Assembly: GCA_018054455.1 (NCBI GenBank)
Contig: JAGPJL010000008.1
Span: 10,187 to 42,857, forward strand
DNA length: 32,671 nt
DNA from: Parabacteroides sp.
Lineage (GTDB): Bacteria; Bacteroidota; Bacteroidia; Bacteroidales; Tannerellaceae
Direction of reading: 5' to 3'
Both the position numbers and the translations under genes were made by a program. Every line of letters begins with the position of its first letter. The stretch's first letter is position 1. The notes beneath the pieces are model-generated. The model was not told the DNA's origin. It made no database searches and saw nothing but the letters and a program-made list of their open reading frames with translations. Below are positions 24,554-32,671 of this stretch, one piece after another.

Positions 24554-27319
24554 ATGAAGCTTTTCCTCATAGATGCCTACGCGCTGATCTACAGATCATA
24601 TTACGCCTTTATTAAAGCCCCACGTATCAACTCCAAAGGAATGAATACGTCGGCCATATTTGGTTTTATAAATATTCTCGAAGATGTATTAAGGCGTGAA
24701 AATCCGACGCACATAGCTGTGGGATTCGATCCATCGGGTCCGACTTTCCGTCACGAAGCCTTTGAACAATACAAGGCTCAAAGGGAAGAATCTCCCGAAG
24801 TAATCAGGCAGTCGGTTCCCATTATAAAAGACATTATCAAAGCTTATAACATTCCCATACTTGAGGTTCCCCGTTATGAAGCGGATGATGTTATAGGAAC
24901 AATTGCCAAACAAGCCGAACAAGAAGGCTTCGAGGTGTACATGATGACTCCCGATAAAGACTATGGTCAGCTGGTGAGCGAACATATATTTATGTACCGT
25001 CCTAAGTTTGGCGGAGGCTACGAGACTATGGGTATTCCGGAGGTGTTGGCTAAATACGACCTTACCTCCACCGAACAGGTAATCGATTTACTTGGACTCA
25101 TGGGGGACTCGTCCGATAATATTCCCGGTTGTCCGGGAGTCGGAGAAAAGACAGCCCAGAAATTACTTGCCGAGTTCGGGAGCATTGACAATTTGCTGGC
25201 TAACACCGACCAACTAAAAGGAGCCCTTAAAAAGAAGGTCGAAGAGAACAAAGAACAAATTATATTCTCCCGTTTTCTGGCTACCATCAAAATAGATGTT
25301 CCCATTCAGTTCGATGCCAAAGGTTGTATTCGGGAAAATCCAGATACAGAAAAATTAAGAGAAATTTACACTAATTTAGAATTAAGAGGATTTCTCACTA
25401 AACTGGAAGGAGAAGCTCCCAAACCCGTAAACAAGGCTCCGATTCAAGGCGATCTCTTTGCGATATTTACGGACGAGGTAACGGAAGAAGAAAAATATTC
25501 AAATCTCAGAGACATAAAAAGCACCTCGCACACATATCATCTTGTTGATAATGAAGACAAAAGACAGTCGTTAGGGTCGTTTTTGGCGAGTCAGGATTAT
25601 TTTGCTTTTGACACAGAGACCGACAGTATAGATCCCCTCACTGCCGGATTAGTAGGAATGTCGTTTGCCGTGAAGGAAAATGAAGCCTGGTATGTACCTG
25701 TACCGGCAAATTATGACGAAGCAAAGAAAGTTGTCGGTCATTTTGCCGAGGCACTGCAAAATAAAAAAATTCAGAAGATCGGACAAAATATCAAATTCGA
25801 TATGGTTGTACTGCGTAAGTACGATGTGAAGGTAAGCGGTCCTCTTTTCGATACCATGATCGCCCATTACCTTCTCAATCCGGAATTGCACCACAACATG
25901 GATTACTTGTCGGAAACCTATTTGAAATATAAACCGGTCTCCATAGAAACACTGATCGGACCGAAAGGAAAAAATCAGTCGACCATGCGCGACGTTCCTG
26001 TGGAACAAGTGGCAGAATATGCAGCGGAAGATGCCGATATAACATTGCAGCTTAAAAACTACTTTGCCCCAGTCTTAAAAAAAGAAGGACTTGAGTCGCT
26101 CTTCTTCGATATGGAGATGCCACTCATCTACGTGCTCGAGGAAATTGAAGTAACAGGGATTACCCTCGACATTGAAGCACTTAAGCAATCCTCACGGACA
26201 CTCACGGCAGCACTTATATCCCTCGAAGAAGAAATCTATGCGCTGGCAGGCATGCCTTTCAATATCAATTCCACCAAACAAGTGGGTGAAATACTTTTCG
26301 ATCGGTTACAGATAATGGACAAGGCAAAGAAAACCAAGACCGGCAACTACACAACCAACGAAGAGACCCTTGAGAAGTTACGGTCAAAACATCCTATAAT
26401 AGGTAAACTGCTTGAGTACCGGGGTATAAAGAAACTGCTTAGCACCTACATCGATTCTTTGCCTGAGCTTATTAATCGTAAAACAGGCAAGATACACACT
26501 TCGTTCAACCAAACGGTAACAGCTACTGGTAGATTGTCGTCAAGCAATCCAAACCTGCAGAACATTCCGATACGTGACGAAATGGGGAAAGAGATACGGA
26601 AAGCCTTTACGGCCGACAATGCAGATTGTTTGTTTTTCTCTGCCGACTATTCCCAAATCGAACTTCGGATTATGGCTCATCTTAGCGAAGACCCCAACAT
26701 GATAGAGGCATTCAACAGCGGAGCGGATATTCATGCGGCTACTGCAGCTAAAATATACAATGTACCCTTGGAAATGGTAACAAGCGATATGCGAAGAAAG
26801 GCCAAAACAGCCAACTTCGGGATTATCTATGGAATCTCGGTATTTGGCTTATCCGAGCGCCTCACCATCCCTCGGGGTGAAGCAAAAGAACTTATTGATG
26901 GGTACTTTCAGACCTATCCGCGTATCAAAGCCTATATGGATGAATGTATCCAACTGGCAAAAGAAAAGGGATATGTGGAAACTATATTTAAACGTAAACG
27001 CTTCCTCCCGGATATTAATTCAGGGAATGCCGTTGTACGCGGATATGCCGAACGAAACGCCATCAATGCCCCTATTCAGGGAAGTGCCGCCGACATTATC
27101 AAGATGGCCATGGTACGAATATTCGGACGTTTCGAAGAAGAAAACCTGAAAAGCAAGATGGTTCTTCAGGTACATGACGAACTCAACTTTAATGTTTATA
27201 AAGACGAAATGGCAAAGGTGAAAAAGATCGTTCTGGAAGAAATGGAGGGCGCTTACAAGCTAAGAGTTCCTCTCATTGCCGACTGTGGCGAGGGTTTCAA
27301 CTGGCTTGAAGCCCATTAA
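24554..27319 (+). CDS. polA: DNA polymerase I
   Basis: A 921-residue enzyme counted from the ATG at 24554 (MKLFLIDAYALIYRSYYAF), which is how Bacteroidales PolA starts. The frame extends 8 codons upstream to 24530. Three domains are intact. The 5'-3' exonuclease/flap domain (about 1-290) has YEADDVIGT and TPDKDYGQLV. The 3'-5' proofreading domain (about 335-520) shows FDTETDS, GQNIKFD and AAEDADIT, so its catalytic acids are kept. The polymerase domain has motif A DYSQIELRIMAHL, motif B RRKAKTANFGIIYG and motif C QVHDELNF. It acts in Okazaki fragment maturation and repair. It is divergent from the prenyl synthase and followed by ychF 86 bp downstream. Confidence 0.98.
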   Translation: MKLFLIDAYALIYRSYYAFIKAPRINSKGMNTSAIFGFINILEDVLRRENPTHIAVGFDPSGPTFRHEAFEQYKAQREESPEVIRQSVPIIKDIIKAYNIPILEVPRYEADDVIGTIAKQAEQEGFEVYMMTPDKDYGQLVSEHIFMYRPKFGGGYETMGIPEVLAKYDLTSTEQVIDLLGLMGDSSDNIPGCPGVGEKTAQKLLAEFGSIDNLLANTDQLKGALKKKVEENKEQIIFSRFLATIKIDVPIQFDAKGCIRENPDTEKLREIYTNLELRGFLTKLEGEAPKPVNKAPIQGDLFAIFTDEVTEEEKYSNLRDIKSTSHTYHLVDNEDKRQSLGSFLASQDYFAFDTETDSIDPLTAGLVGMSFAVKENEAWYVPVPANYDEAKKVVGHFAEALQNKKIQKIGQNIKFDMVVLRKYDVKVSGPLFDTMIAHYLLNPELHHNMDYLSETYLKYKPVSIETLIGPKGKNQSTMRDVPVEQVAEYAAEDADITLQLKNYFAPVLKKEGLESLFFDMEMPLIYVLEEIEVTGITLDIEALKQSSRTLTAALISLEEEIYALAGMPFNINSTKQVGEILFDRLQIMDKAKKTKTGNYTTNEETLEKLRSKHPIIGKLLEYRGIKKLLSTYIDSLPELINRKTGKIHTSFNQTVTATGRLSSSNPNLQNIPIRDEMGKEIRKAFTADNADCLFFSADYSQIELRIMAHLSEDPNMIEAFNSGADIHAATAAKIYNVPLEMVTSDMRRKAKTANFGIIYGISVFGLSERLTIPRGEAKELIDGYFQTYPRIKAYMDECIQLAKEKGYVETIFKRKRFLPDINSGNAVVRGYAERNAINAPIQGSAADIIKMAMVRIFGRFEEENLKSKMVLQVHDELNFNVYKDEMAKVKKIVLEEMEGAYKLRVPLIADCGEGFNWLEAH

Positions 27320-27354
27320 CTTACACCCTATGCGGATGCAAAAAGAATATTTAG

Positions 27355-27362
27355 TATCTTTG
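27355..27362 (+). promoter_or_regulatory. Putative -7 element for ychF
   Basis: TATCTTTG fits TAnnTTTG and lies 43 bp before the ychF ATG at 27406. It suggests ychF is transcribed separately from polA, although no terminator is visible after polA. Confidence 0.5.
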
Positions 27363-27405
27363 CACCCTCAAATAGAGACGTATATACTAAAAATCGACTA
27401 ATATA

Positions 27406-28509
27406 ATGGCATTACAATGTGGCATTGTAGGCTTACCCAACGTTGGGAAGTCTACTTTATTCAACTGTTTATCGAATGCGAAGGCCCAATCGGCTAACTT
27501 TCCGTTTTGTACAATCGAACCCAATGTGGGGGTGATTACTGTTCCCGACGAACGACTTACCATATTGGCCGAATTGGTTCATCCAAACCGGATTGTTCCT
27601 ACAACGGTCGAGATCGTGGATATTGCTGGTCTGGTAAAAGGCGCCAGCAAAGGAGAAGGATTAGGAAACAAGTTCCTTGCAAACATTCGTGAGACCGATG
27701 CCATCCTGCATGTATTACGTTGTTTCGACGACGATAACATCACTCACGTGGACGGATCTGTGAATCCTGTGCGGGACAAGGAAATTATCGACTATGAGTT
27801 GCAGCTAAAAGACCTTGAAACCATTGAGTCCCGCATATCCAAAGTGCAAAAACAGGCACAGACCGGCGGCGACAAGCAAGCGAAAATGATGTACGAGGTA
27901 CTTGTAAAATATAAGGAAGCTCTTGAGCAGGGAAAAAGTGCGCGAACAGTAACTTTCGATACGAAAGATGAACAAAAGCTTTCCCGCGAACTATTTCTGT
28001 TAACAAGTAAGCCGGTAATGTATGTTTGCAACGTGGATGAAGCAAGCGCCGTAAGTGGAAACAAATACGTTGAACAGGTACGCGAGGCAGTAAAAGACGA
28101 AGACGCGGAGATCCTTGTTGTAGCTGCCAAGATCGAATCCGAAATCGCGGAGTTCGAAACCTACGAAGAACGCTCCATGTTCCTGTCAGAAATAGGTTTG
28201 GAAGAATCCGGCGTAGCCCGTCTTATCAAATCAGCTTATAAACTGCTTAACCTGGACACTTATTTTACGGTAGGAGTACAGGAAGTTCGTGCCTGGACTT
28301 TCCTTAAGGGAAGCAAGGCACCTCAATGCGCAGGTGTAATCCACACCGACTTTGAGAAAGGCTTTATACGTGCCGAAGTTATCAAATACAAAGATTTTAT
28401 CGCACTGAAATCGGAATCCGCCGTTAAGGAAGCTGGAAAGATGAGTGTGGAAGGAAAAGAATATGTGGTGGAAGATGGCGACATTATGCACTTCCGCTTT
28501 AACGTATAA
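27406..28509 (+). CDS. ychF: Redox-regulated ATPase YchF (Obg family)
   Basis: A 367-residue P-loop ATPase that binds ribosomes and prefers ATP over GTP. The N-terminal G domain has Walker [10 protein letters not shown] (about 7-15), the switch segment [13 protein letters not shown] and [17 protein letters not shown]. The G4 position reads CNVDE instead of NKxD, matching the known loss of guanine specificity. A coiled-coil insertion lies near 130-180. The C-terminal TGS domain contains [14 protein letters not shown] and [13 protein letters not shown]. Length is standard. It has its own promoter-like element and a terminator at 28516-28548. Confidence 0.97.
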   Translation: MALQCGIVGLPNVGKSTLFNCLSNAKAQSANFPFCTIEPNVGVITVPDERLTILAELVHPNRIVPTTVEIVDIAGLVKGASKGEGLGNKFLANIRETDAILHVLRCFDDDNITHVDGSVNPVRDKEIIDYELQLKDLETIESRISKVQKQAQTGGDKQAKMMYEVLVKYKEALEQGKSARTVTFDTKDEQKLSRELFLLTSKPVMYVCNVDEASAVSGNKYVEQVREAVKDEDAEILVVAAKIESEIAEFETYEERSMFLSEIGLEESGVARLIKSAYKLLNLDTYFTVGVQEVRAWTFLKGSKAPQCAGVIHTDFEKGFIRAEVIKYKDFIALKSESAVKEAGKMSVEGKEYVVEDGDIMHFRFNV

Positions 28510-28515
28510 AACGCG

Positions 28516-28548
28516 ATACCCTCTGTCATACTAGTTGACAGGGGGTAT
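28516..28548 (+). terminator. Intrinsic terminator after ychF
   Basis: A 13-bp stem (ataccctctgtca, 28516-28528, with tgacagggggtat, 28536-28548, one G-T pair) has a 7-nt loop and is followed by tgtttt. It lies 7 bp after the ychF stop. Confidence 0.8.
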
Positions 28549-28693
28549 TGTTTTCATATCCGATATACAGCAAAACAACGTTACTGAACATTCCTTTTGA
28601 AAGCCGTTATATACCCTCATCAATATAAAAGGCAATCAGCTGGTTAATATCACCTTACAACAACTATTTTTTAATTATATTTACAAGATATAA

Positions 28694-28723
28694 TTGCAGA
28701 ATATCCTGAATATTCTAAATTTG
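28694..28723 (+). promoter_or_regulatory. Putative Bacteroidetes promoter for the DUF47/PiT phosphate unit
   Basis: TTG (28694-28696), 19 bp of spacer and TAAATTTG (28716-28723), a close fit to the -33/-7 consensus, 28 bp before the ATG at 28752. The rest of 28549-28751 is AT-rich with nothing else clear. I see no Pho-box-like direct repeat. Confidence 0.6.
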
Positions 28724-28751
28724 TATACAAAACAAAATTAATTAACTACAG

Positions 28752-29402
28752 ATGAAAATTAATACTCTGTTAAGCGTATTCGCTCCGAAAGATGTTAAAT
28801 TTTTCCCTTTGCTTGACGAAGCAACCTCTATTCTTGTACAATCATCCGTTTTGTTAAAAGAGCTTTTCTCCACAGAAAATCCTGAACGCAGAATTGAGTT
28901 ATGTCGCCTTATCAAAGCTGAAGAAGTGAAGGGGGATAAGATTACAAAACAGACTTTCAAGGCACTAAATGACACATTCCTTACTCCATTCGACAGGGAA
29001 GACATTCATGAATTGGCAGATATTCTGGACGATGTAATTGATATAATTAACCGATGCGGACAAAAGGTACTTCTTTATTCGCCTAAAACGTTAAACAAGA
29101 ATTCGGCTTTGCTGGTTGATATCATTCAGAAAGGATGTTTAGAATTGCAACTTGCCGTGAATGAATTGCAAAACCTCAAGAAAACAGATGCTCAGTTACG
29201 CAACCACTGCCGTGAAATCAAGAGATTGGAAGAAGAGGCTGATGGAATTTATGAAACAGCTATCATGAGCCTTTTTAAGGAAGAAACGAGTTCGGTCGAA
29301 CTCATTAAAATGAAAGAAATTACGCAAGAGCTTGAAAAGGCTGTGAATAAAATAAACAGTACCGGAAAGGTAATCAAGTCCATCTTAGTAAAATACGCCT
29401 GA
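28752..29402 (+). CDS. DUF47 (PhoU-like) protein paired with a PiT transporter
   Basis: A 216-residue all-helical protein of the DUF47/TIGR00153 family, structurally related to PhoU. Acidic metal-binding-type motifs are visible in the two halves: EEVKGDKITK and DREDIHELADILDDVID in the first, REIKRLEEEADGIYE in the second. The gene lies 15 bp upstream of a PiT phosphate transporter. This pairing is widespread, and the DUF47 partner is thought to modulate the transporter. It probably acts at the cytoplasmic face of the membrane. The unit has a good promoter and no Pst/PhoBR genes nearby. Confidence 0.92.
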   Translation: MKINTLLSVFAPKDVKFFPLLDEATSILVQSSVLLKELFSTENPERRIELCRLIKAEEVKGDKITKQTFKALNDTFLTPFDREDIHELADILDDVIDIINRCGQKVLLYSPKTLNKNSALLVDIIQKGCLELQLAVNELQNLKKTDAQLRNHCREIKRLEEEADGIYETAIMSLFKEETSSVELIKMKEITQELEKAVNKINSTGKVIKSILVKYA

Positions 29403-29417
29403 TAATCCAGAATAAAT

Positions 29418-30422
29418 ATGACGCTACTAATTATTGTAATAGTTTTAGGAATAATATTCGATTTTATCAACGGATTTCATGATGCTGCCAATTCAATAGC
29501 CACGATTGTAACAACACGTGTGCTTACCCCCTTTCAGGCGGTTCTTTGGGCAGCAGCGTTTAATTTTCTTGCCTTTTTTGTTGCTAAGTATGTGATTGGC
29601 GAATTTGGTATTGCCGATACTGTGGCTAAAACAGTAATACGCGAATACATAACACTGCCTATCATTCTCTCAGGACTTGTTGCGGCTATCAGCTGGAACC
29701 TGCTTACCTGGCGTCTTGGAATACCTTCTTCCTCCTCGCATACGCTTATCGGAGGATTTGCGGGAGCTGCCATTGCAGGAGCAGGGATACAATCTATACA
29801 TGGAGCTACCATCATTAAGATTGCTTCTTTTATTGTATTGGCACCGCTTGTAGGTATGATAATTTCTTCCATCATTACCATCGGAGTACTATGGCTGTTC
29901 AAAAACGTAAATAACCGCAAAGCTGAAAAGACTTTCAAGCGCTTGCAATTGGTCTCGTCCGGGTTATTCAGTCTTGGTCATGGGATGAACGACTCGCAGA
30001 AAGTAATGGGTATTATTGCCACTGCAATGATCGCTGCAGGCGAACTTGACTCAGTAAATGCGATGCCCGACTGGGTACCTTTAACCTGCTTCGCGGCCAT
30101 CGGTATCGGAACAATGGCCGGAGGATGGCGTATTGTAAAAACAATGGGAACAAAAATAACCAAGGTAACTTCTCTTGAAGGGGTTTGTGCGGAGACTGCC
30201 GGTGCAACCACCCTGTTTATCACCGAATTTCTTAAGATCCCAGTAAGTACAACCCACACCATTACAGGTGCAATTATGGGTGTAGGCGCTGTAAAAAGAC
30301 TTTCGGCTGTACGATGGGGCGTTACCATCAATCTGCTTTGGGCATGGATACTTACCATTCCTGTGAGTGCCGCTCTGGCTGCGCTCATTTATCTGCTGAT
30401 AGATTTTTTGGGAGTAAAGTAG
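29418..30422 (+). CDS. PiT-family inorganic phosphate transporter
   Basis: A 334-residue membrane protein with about 10 helices. Both inverted PiT signature repeats are present: GFHDAANSIATIVTTRVLTP (about 19-38) and GHGMNDSQKVMGIIATAM (about 187-204). The second half also carries PVSTTHTITGAIMGVGA. PiT proteins import phosphate by proton or sodium symport, often as a metal-phosphate complex. It is at the short end for the family but has both signature halves. It is the second gene after DUF47 and is closed by a terminator-like hairpin at 30458-30492. Confidence 0.95.
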   Translation: MTLLIIVIVLGIIFDFINGFHDAANSIATIVTTRVLTPFQAVLWAAAFNFLAFFVAKYVIGEFGIADTVAKTVIREYITLPIILSGLVAAISWNLLTWRLGIPSSSSHTLIGGFAGAAIAGAGIQSIHGATIIKIASFIVLAPLVGMIISSIITIGVLWLFKNVNNRKAEKTFKRLQLVSSGLFSLGHGMNDSQKVMGIIATAMIAAGELDSVNAMPDWVPLTCFAAIGIGTMAGGWRIVKTMGTKITKVTSLEGVCAETAGATTLFITEFLKIPVSTTHTITGAIMGVGAVKRLSAVRWGVTINLLWAWILTIPVSAALAALIYLLIDFLGVK

Positions 30423-30457
30423 AGAAGCTATTTCGGATTTAAATCTGACACAATTAT

Positions 30458-30492
30458 AGGCGGAGATAATACCAATTGGTATACCTCCGCTT
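30458..30492 (+). terminator. Terminator after the PiT gene with an internal perfect palindrome
   Basis: The stem aggcggag...ctccgctt (30458-30465 with 30485-30492, one G-T pair) is followed by ttcttttc. Its loop holds the perfect 14-bp palindrome ataccaattggtat (30469-30482), which would extend the hairpin across a small bulge. Confidence 0.65.
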
Positions 30493-30558
30493 TTCTTTTC
30501 TTGCATTTTTGTTCTGATTACTGAATTATCCGGGTAAAAACCGTAATATTGTATTCGT

Positions 30559-31707
30559 ATGGAATACATTTTTTTAATAGCAGCATTCAACGCATTCTTC
30601 TTTGCCGTATTAGTCTGGCAGAAAAAGCCCACGGCTTTTCGGGATAGAATACTAATAAGCTGGCTCCTCTATTTAGGAGCCTATACGGGTTGTTATGCTT
30701 TCTATTCGTCGTATATCTTTAGGTTTCACCCAATTCTATCTGCGGCTTTCATTTCGCTTTTTCTACTTCATGGCCCCTTTATGTATCTGTATTCTTCGGC
30801 GTTGGTAACAGAAAAAAGTAAGCTATCAAGGAAAGAGCTGCTTCATTTTGTTCCATTTCTGATTTTCAATGTATACCTGGCTGTTGCTTCACAAATTCCC
30901 TCCATGGTTAAGGGTGTGAACATGACATATGTGGACAATCAGACAGAGCCATCGTCTTTTCTTCTATTTTTTCTTACTATAACAGCTCTTTCGGGACCTA
31001 TTTATTTCCTTCAAACCATACGCCTGCTTCGCAAGCATAACGTCAATATATTCAACAACTTCTCGTTTACAGAAGAAATTGACCTCTATTGGCTAAGAAA
31101 ACTTGTATTAATCTTCGGCATTGTCTGGTCTGCACTGATTGCTGTAGTGATTATTCACCATGGTTTTTATCTGTTTTCATCTACATTTTGTACAAACGGA
31201 CTCTTTCTGCTACTATCTGTATTTATTATCCTGATCGGTTACTTTGGATTGAAGCAACGTACCATATTCGTCCAACCGTTACCATCCCAAGCATTAGAAG
31301 CCACGGAGCAGACAGTTAAATATGCCGGTTCTTCCTTGAAACCGGAAGAGGCAGAGGCCTATGCCGAAAAAATCAGAATATTTATGCAATCGGGCAAACC
31401 CTTTCTGGATCCTAATTTAACGCTAGCACAGCTTTCGGATGCATTGGAAATCCCTTCCCATTACCTTTCGCAAGTAATAAACGAGGTATTCGGACTTAAT
31501 TTTTTCAATTTTGTAAACGGTTACAGGGTAGAAGAAGTAAAACTAAGGATACTTAATCCCAAATACGACAGCTTCTCTGTGCTGGGTATTGCCCTGGAGT
31601 GTGGCTTCAACTCGAAGACAGCTTTTAATCGCATATTTAAGAATATGACAGGATTAACACCTACGGAGTACAAAAAGGCCAACAGCCACCAAAGTATACA
31701 TCTATAA
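30559..31707 (+). CDS. Membrane-anchored AraC-family transcriptional regulator
   Basis: A 382-residue protein with about seven hydrophobic helices in residues 1-235 (for example FLIAAFNAFFFAVLVW, FISLFLLHGPFMYLYSSALV and LFLLLSVFIILIGYFG). A cytoplasmic AraC-type DNA-binding domain occupies about 270-378. Its two helix-turn-helix units are seen in LTLAQLSDALEIPSHYLSQV and in VLGIALECGFNSKTAFNRIF, followed by the family end MTGLTPTEYKK. This 7TM-AraC layout is common in Bacteroidetes, where the membrane part is presumed to sense a signal. Its targets are unknown. It is monocistronic, and the next gene (an exported DUF6448 protein, 109 bp downstream) is a plausible target. Only a weak promoter-like TAATATTG (30544-30551) is seen upstream. 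Confidence 0.9.
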   Translation: MEYIFLIAAFNAFFFAVLVWQKKPTAFRDRILISWLLYLGAYTGCYAFYSSYIFRFHPILSAAFISLFLLHGPFMYLYSSALVTEKSKLSRKELLHFVPFLIFNVYLAVASQIPSMVKGVNMTYVDNQTEPSSFLLFFLTITALSGPIYFLQTIRLLRKHNVNIFNNFSFTEEIDLYWLRKLVLIFGIVWSALIAVVIIHHGFYLFSSTFCTNGLFLLLSVFIILIGYFGLKQRTIFVQPLPSQALEATEQTVKYAGSSLKPEEAEAYAEKIRIFMQSGKPFLDPNLTLAQLSDALEIPSHYLSQVINEVFGLNFFNFVNGYRVEEVKLRILNPKYDSFSVLGIALECGFNSKTAFNRIFKNMTGLTPTEYKKANSHQSIHL

Positions 31708-31737
31708 ATTGGCACTCATAGTGTGTCTGAAATAAGT

Positions 31738-31755
31738 CCCACTTGTTAAAGTGGG
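31738..31755. other. Short GC-rich hairpin between the AraC-type and DUF6448 genes
   Basis: A perfect 7-bp inverted repeat cccactt/aagtggg with a 4-nt loop (gtta), 24 bp before the -7-like element at 31779. There is no T-run after it, so an operator role is as likely as a terminator role. Confidence 0.35.
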
Positions 31756-31778
31756 GCGATTCGGCCATATTGTTCGGC

Positions 31779-31786
31779 TACTTTTG
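31779..31786 (+). promoter_or_regulatory. Putative -7 element for the DUF6448 gene
   Basis: TACTTTTG fits TAnnTTTG and lies 30 bp before the ATG at 31817. No TTG box lies at the standard distance, which would fit an activator-dependent promoter. Confidence 0.5.
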
Positions 31787-31816
31787 TCGTAGAAACATTT
31801 AAAAACGATTAAAAGT

Positions 31817-32467
31817 ATGAGAACAAAAATGAAATTTCAGATTACTCCGATTCAATCCAAAGGATTAGTTCAACGCTTGTCTTCCAGCGTAAGAGTCTTA
31901 CTTGTAACAGTTGCTTTATCCTTGTTTGCAGTATCTCCTGCCTTTGCCCATTGCGATTCTTACGATGGCCCTGTTGTTAAAGATGCGCTTCGGGCGCTTG
32001 ATACGAACAACGTAGAGTTGGTGTACAAATGGATAAATACGGCACAGGAAGCCGAAATAGGAGCGCTGTTTACTAAAACATATAACCTAAAAAAGGGTGA
32101 TAAGGAGATATATAATTTGGTAGAGAAACACTTTCTTGAAACGCTGATTCGCCTGCATCGTGCAACAGAAGGTTTTGGTTTCGACGGAATCAAACCGGTC
32201 GGCAGTGCTAAACCCATTGTTCAATTAAGCGACAAGGCTATTGAAACTGGTAGCGTAGATAATCTTATCACACAATTGAACAGTCATATCGCAAAGGTTG
32301 TGCAAGATAAATACAACGCTGTTAAGGAGCTGGACAAAGTTAAAAATGAATCTCCCGAAAAAGGGCGTGCTTATGTAAAAGCTTATGTAGGGTACACGCA
32401 CTCGTTGGAAGCCATTCATGATATTGTTGAGAAAGTAGCTTCAGGACATGCAGAGCATGCACATTAA
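31817..32467 (+). CDS. Exported DUF6448-family protein, possible metal-binding
   Basis: A 216-residue protein that I recognise as DUF6448, a family without assigned function. A long signal peptide (basic n-region to about residue 26, hydrophobic VLLVTVALSLFAV, then AFA) predicts cleavage before His45, giving a mature protein that starts HCDSYDGPVV. The rest is helical, with His in KHFLETLIRLHRATEGFG, NSHIAK and YTHSLEAIHDIVE, and a His-rich end (GHAEHAH). The N-terminal His-Cys and His-rich tail suggest metal binding, which is inference. Met5 (31829) is an alternative start. It is followed by a terminator and another exported protein gene, and preceded by a membrane AraC-type regulator. Confidence 0.8.
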   Translation: MRTKMKFQITPIQSKGLVQRLSSSVRVLLVTVALSLFAVSPAFAHCDSYDGPVVKDALRALDTNNVELVYKWINTAQEAEIGALFTKTYNLKKGDKEIYNLVEKHFLETLIRLHRATEGFGFDGIKPVGSAKPIVQLSDKAIETGSVDNLITQLNSHIAKVVQDKYNAVKELDKVKNESPEKGRAYVKAYVGYTHSLEAIHDIVEKVASGHAEHAH

Positions 32468-32498
32468 ACTACGTTTAATTTTTTACTTATTTTAATCG

Positions 32499-32532
32499 AG
32501 CGGATAGCCTGAATTGAGTTCAGCTATCCGCT
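32499..32532 (+). terminator. Terminator after the DUF6448 gene
   Basis: A 10-bp perfect stem (agcggatagc, 32499-32508, with gctatccgct, 32523-32532) has a 14-nt loop and is followed by ttttctatttctttttttg, a good T-tract. Confidence 0.8.
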
Positions 32533-32551
32533 TTTTCTATTTCTTTTTTTG

Positions 32552-32559
32552 TATGTTTG
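32552..32559 (+). promoter_or_regulatory. Putative -7 element for the last gene in the window
   Basis: TATGTTTG fits TAnnTTTG and lies 25 bp before the ATG at 32585, downstream of the DUF6448 terminator. This suggests separate transcription. Confidence 0.45.
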
Positions 32560-32584
32560 TGTACATTCTTAATTCTTGTGTATT

Positions 32585-32671
32585 ATGAAACGAATACTTT
32601 GTGCCATGGGTTGTTCTCTCATTCTTAGTGCTGCAAGTGCCCAGCAACAGCAAGTTACCAGCATTTTGGAG
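32585..32671 (+). CDS. Exported protein, N-terminal 29 codons only (runs off window)
   Basis: The reading frame from the ATG at 32585 is open to the window end. It encodes a signal peptide (MKRILCAMGCSLILSAASA, then QQQQVTSILE). The signal and the Gln-rich start resemble the N-termini of Bacteroidetes TolC-type outer-membrane efflux proteins (usually continuing with an Asn-rich helix). With only 29 residues this is a suggestion, not an assignment. If it were a TolC, the preceding exported DUF6448 protein and AraC-type regulator could belong to a metal-efflux locus. Confidence 0.55.
   Translation, partial: MKRILCAMGCSLILSAASAQQQQVTSILE

Noticed and set aside
27745..27750. CACGTG inside ychF as a possible parS
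   Set aside because: The flanks (cactCACGTGgacg) do not match GTTn...GAAAC, so it is a chance hexamer in coding sequence.
29515..29520. CACGTG inside the PiT gene as a possible parS
   Set aside because: The flanks (acaaCACGTGtgct) lack the parS arms.

Overview
The window is about 32.7 kb of a Bacteroidota (order Bacteroidales) chromosome. Four things point there: repeated TAnnTTTG-type -7 promoter elements in place of E. coli-like -10/-35 boxes; an S46 dipeptidyl-peptidase; a Bacteroidetes-type HU-related protein; and DEAD-box helicase, DUF6448 and DeoC sequences of the kind seen in Bacteroides/Parabacteroides. A Parabacteroides-like (Tannerellaceae) origin is a guess. Most of the window is housekeeping. 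I see no rRNA, tRNA, CRISPR array, transposase or prophage.

Layout. 1-821 is the 3' end of a DEAD-box RNA helicase, closed by a strong terminator shared with the convergent strand. 920-7009 (minus) is a compact run ruvB - polysaccharide flippase - DUF389 membrane protein - S46 dipeptidyl-peptidase (DPP7-like). 7010-7256 is a divergent control region with an ordered palindromic repeat array in front of an HU-related DNA-binding gene (plus). 7803-10007 is a secreted GH3 glycosidase. 10098-12594 (minus) is a three-gene cassette: MFS transporter, YhcH/YjgK/YiaL-family protein and creatininase-fold hydrolase. 12818-14493 (minus) is a D-2-hydroxyacid dehydrogenase overlapping an AlkD-like DNA glycosylase gene. 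14591-23392 (plus) is a long co-directional run: fused SpmA/SpmB-type membrane protein, ybeY, mnmG, adenine deaminase, uvrC, dtd, MazG-like pyrophosphohydrolase and deoC. 23480-24454 (minus) is a long-chain polyprenyl diphosphate synthase, divergent from polA and ychF. 28752-30422 is a DUF47 (PhoU-like)/PiT phosphate transport pair. 30559-32671 holds a membrane-anchored AraC-type regulator, an exported DUF6448 protein and the first 29 codons of another exported protein.

How the genes fit together. The mnmG-ade-uvrC-dtd-mazG-deoC run combines tRNA modification and proofreading, nucleotide-pool cleaning, purine and deoxyribose salvage, and excision repair. Its genes overlap or are spaced by a few bases. 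The MFS/YhcH/creatininase cassette looks like uptake and processing of one small sugar-like substrate. DUF47 plus PiT is a classic low-affinity phosphate uptake pair.

Most noteworthy signals. (i) Four copies of catgtacatg at exactly 22-bp intervals between ruvB and the HU-related gene. The middle two form a perfect 32-bp palindrome, and the array could act as an operator or as a set of mutually exclusive leader hairpins. (ii) Two parS-like sites, one just after mnmG and one inside the end of the hydroxyacid dehydrogenase gene. They suggest the window lies in the ParB-bound, origin-proximal domain. (iii) An exported DUF6448 protein whose predicted mature N-terminus is His-Cys, followed by another exported protein and preceded by a membrane AraC regulator. 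None of these amounts to a clearly new defence or mobile system. The repeat array is the best candidate for something undescribed.
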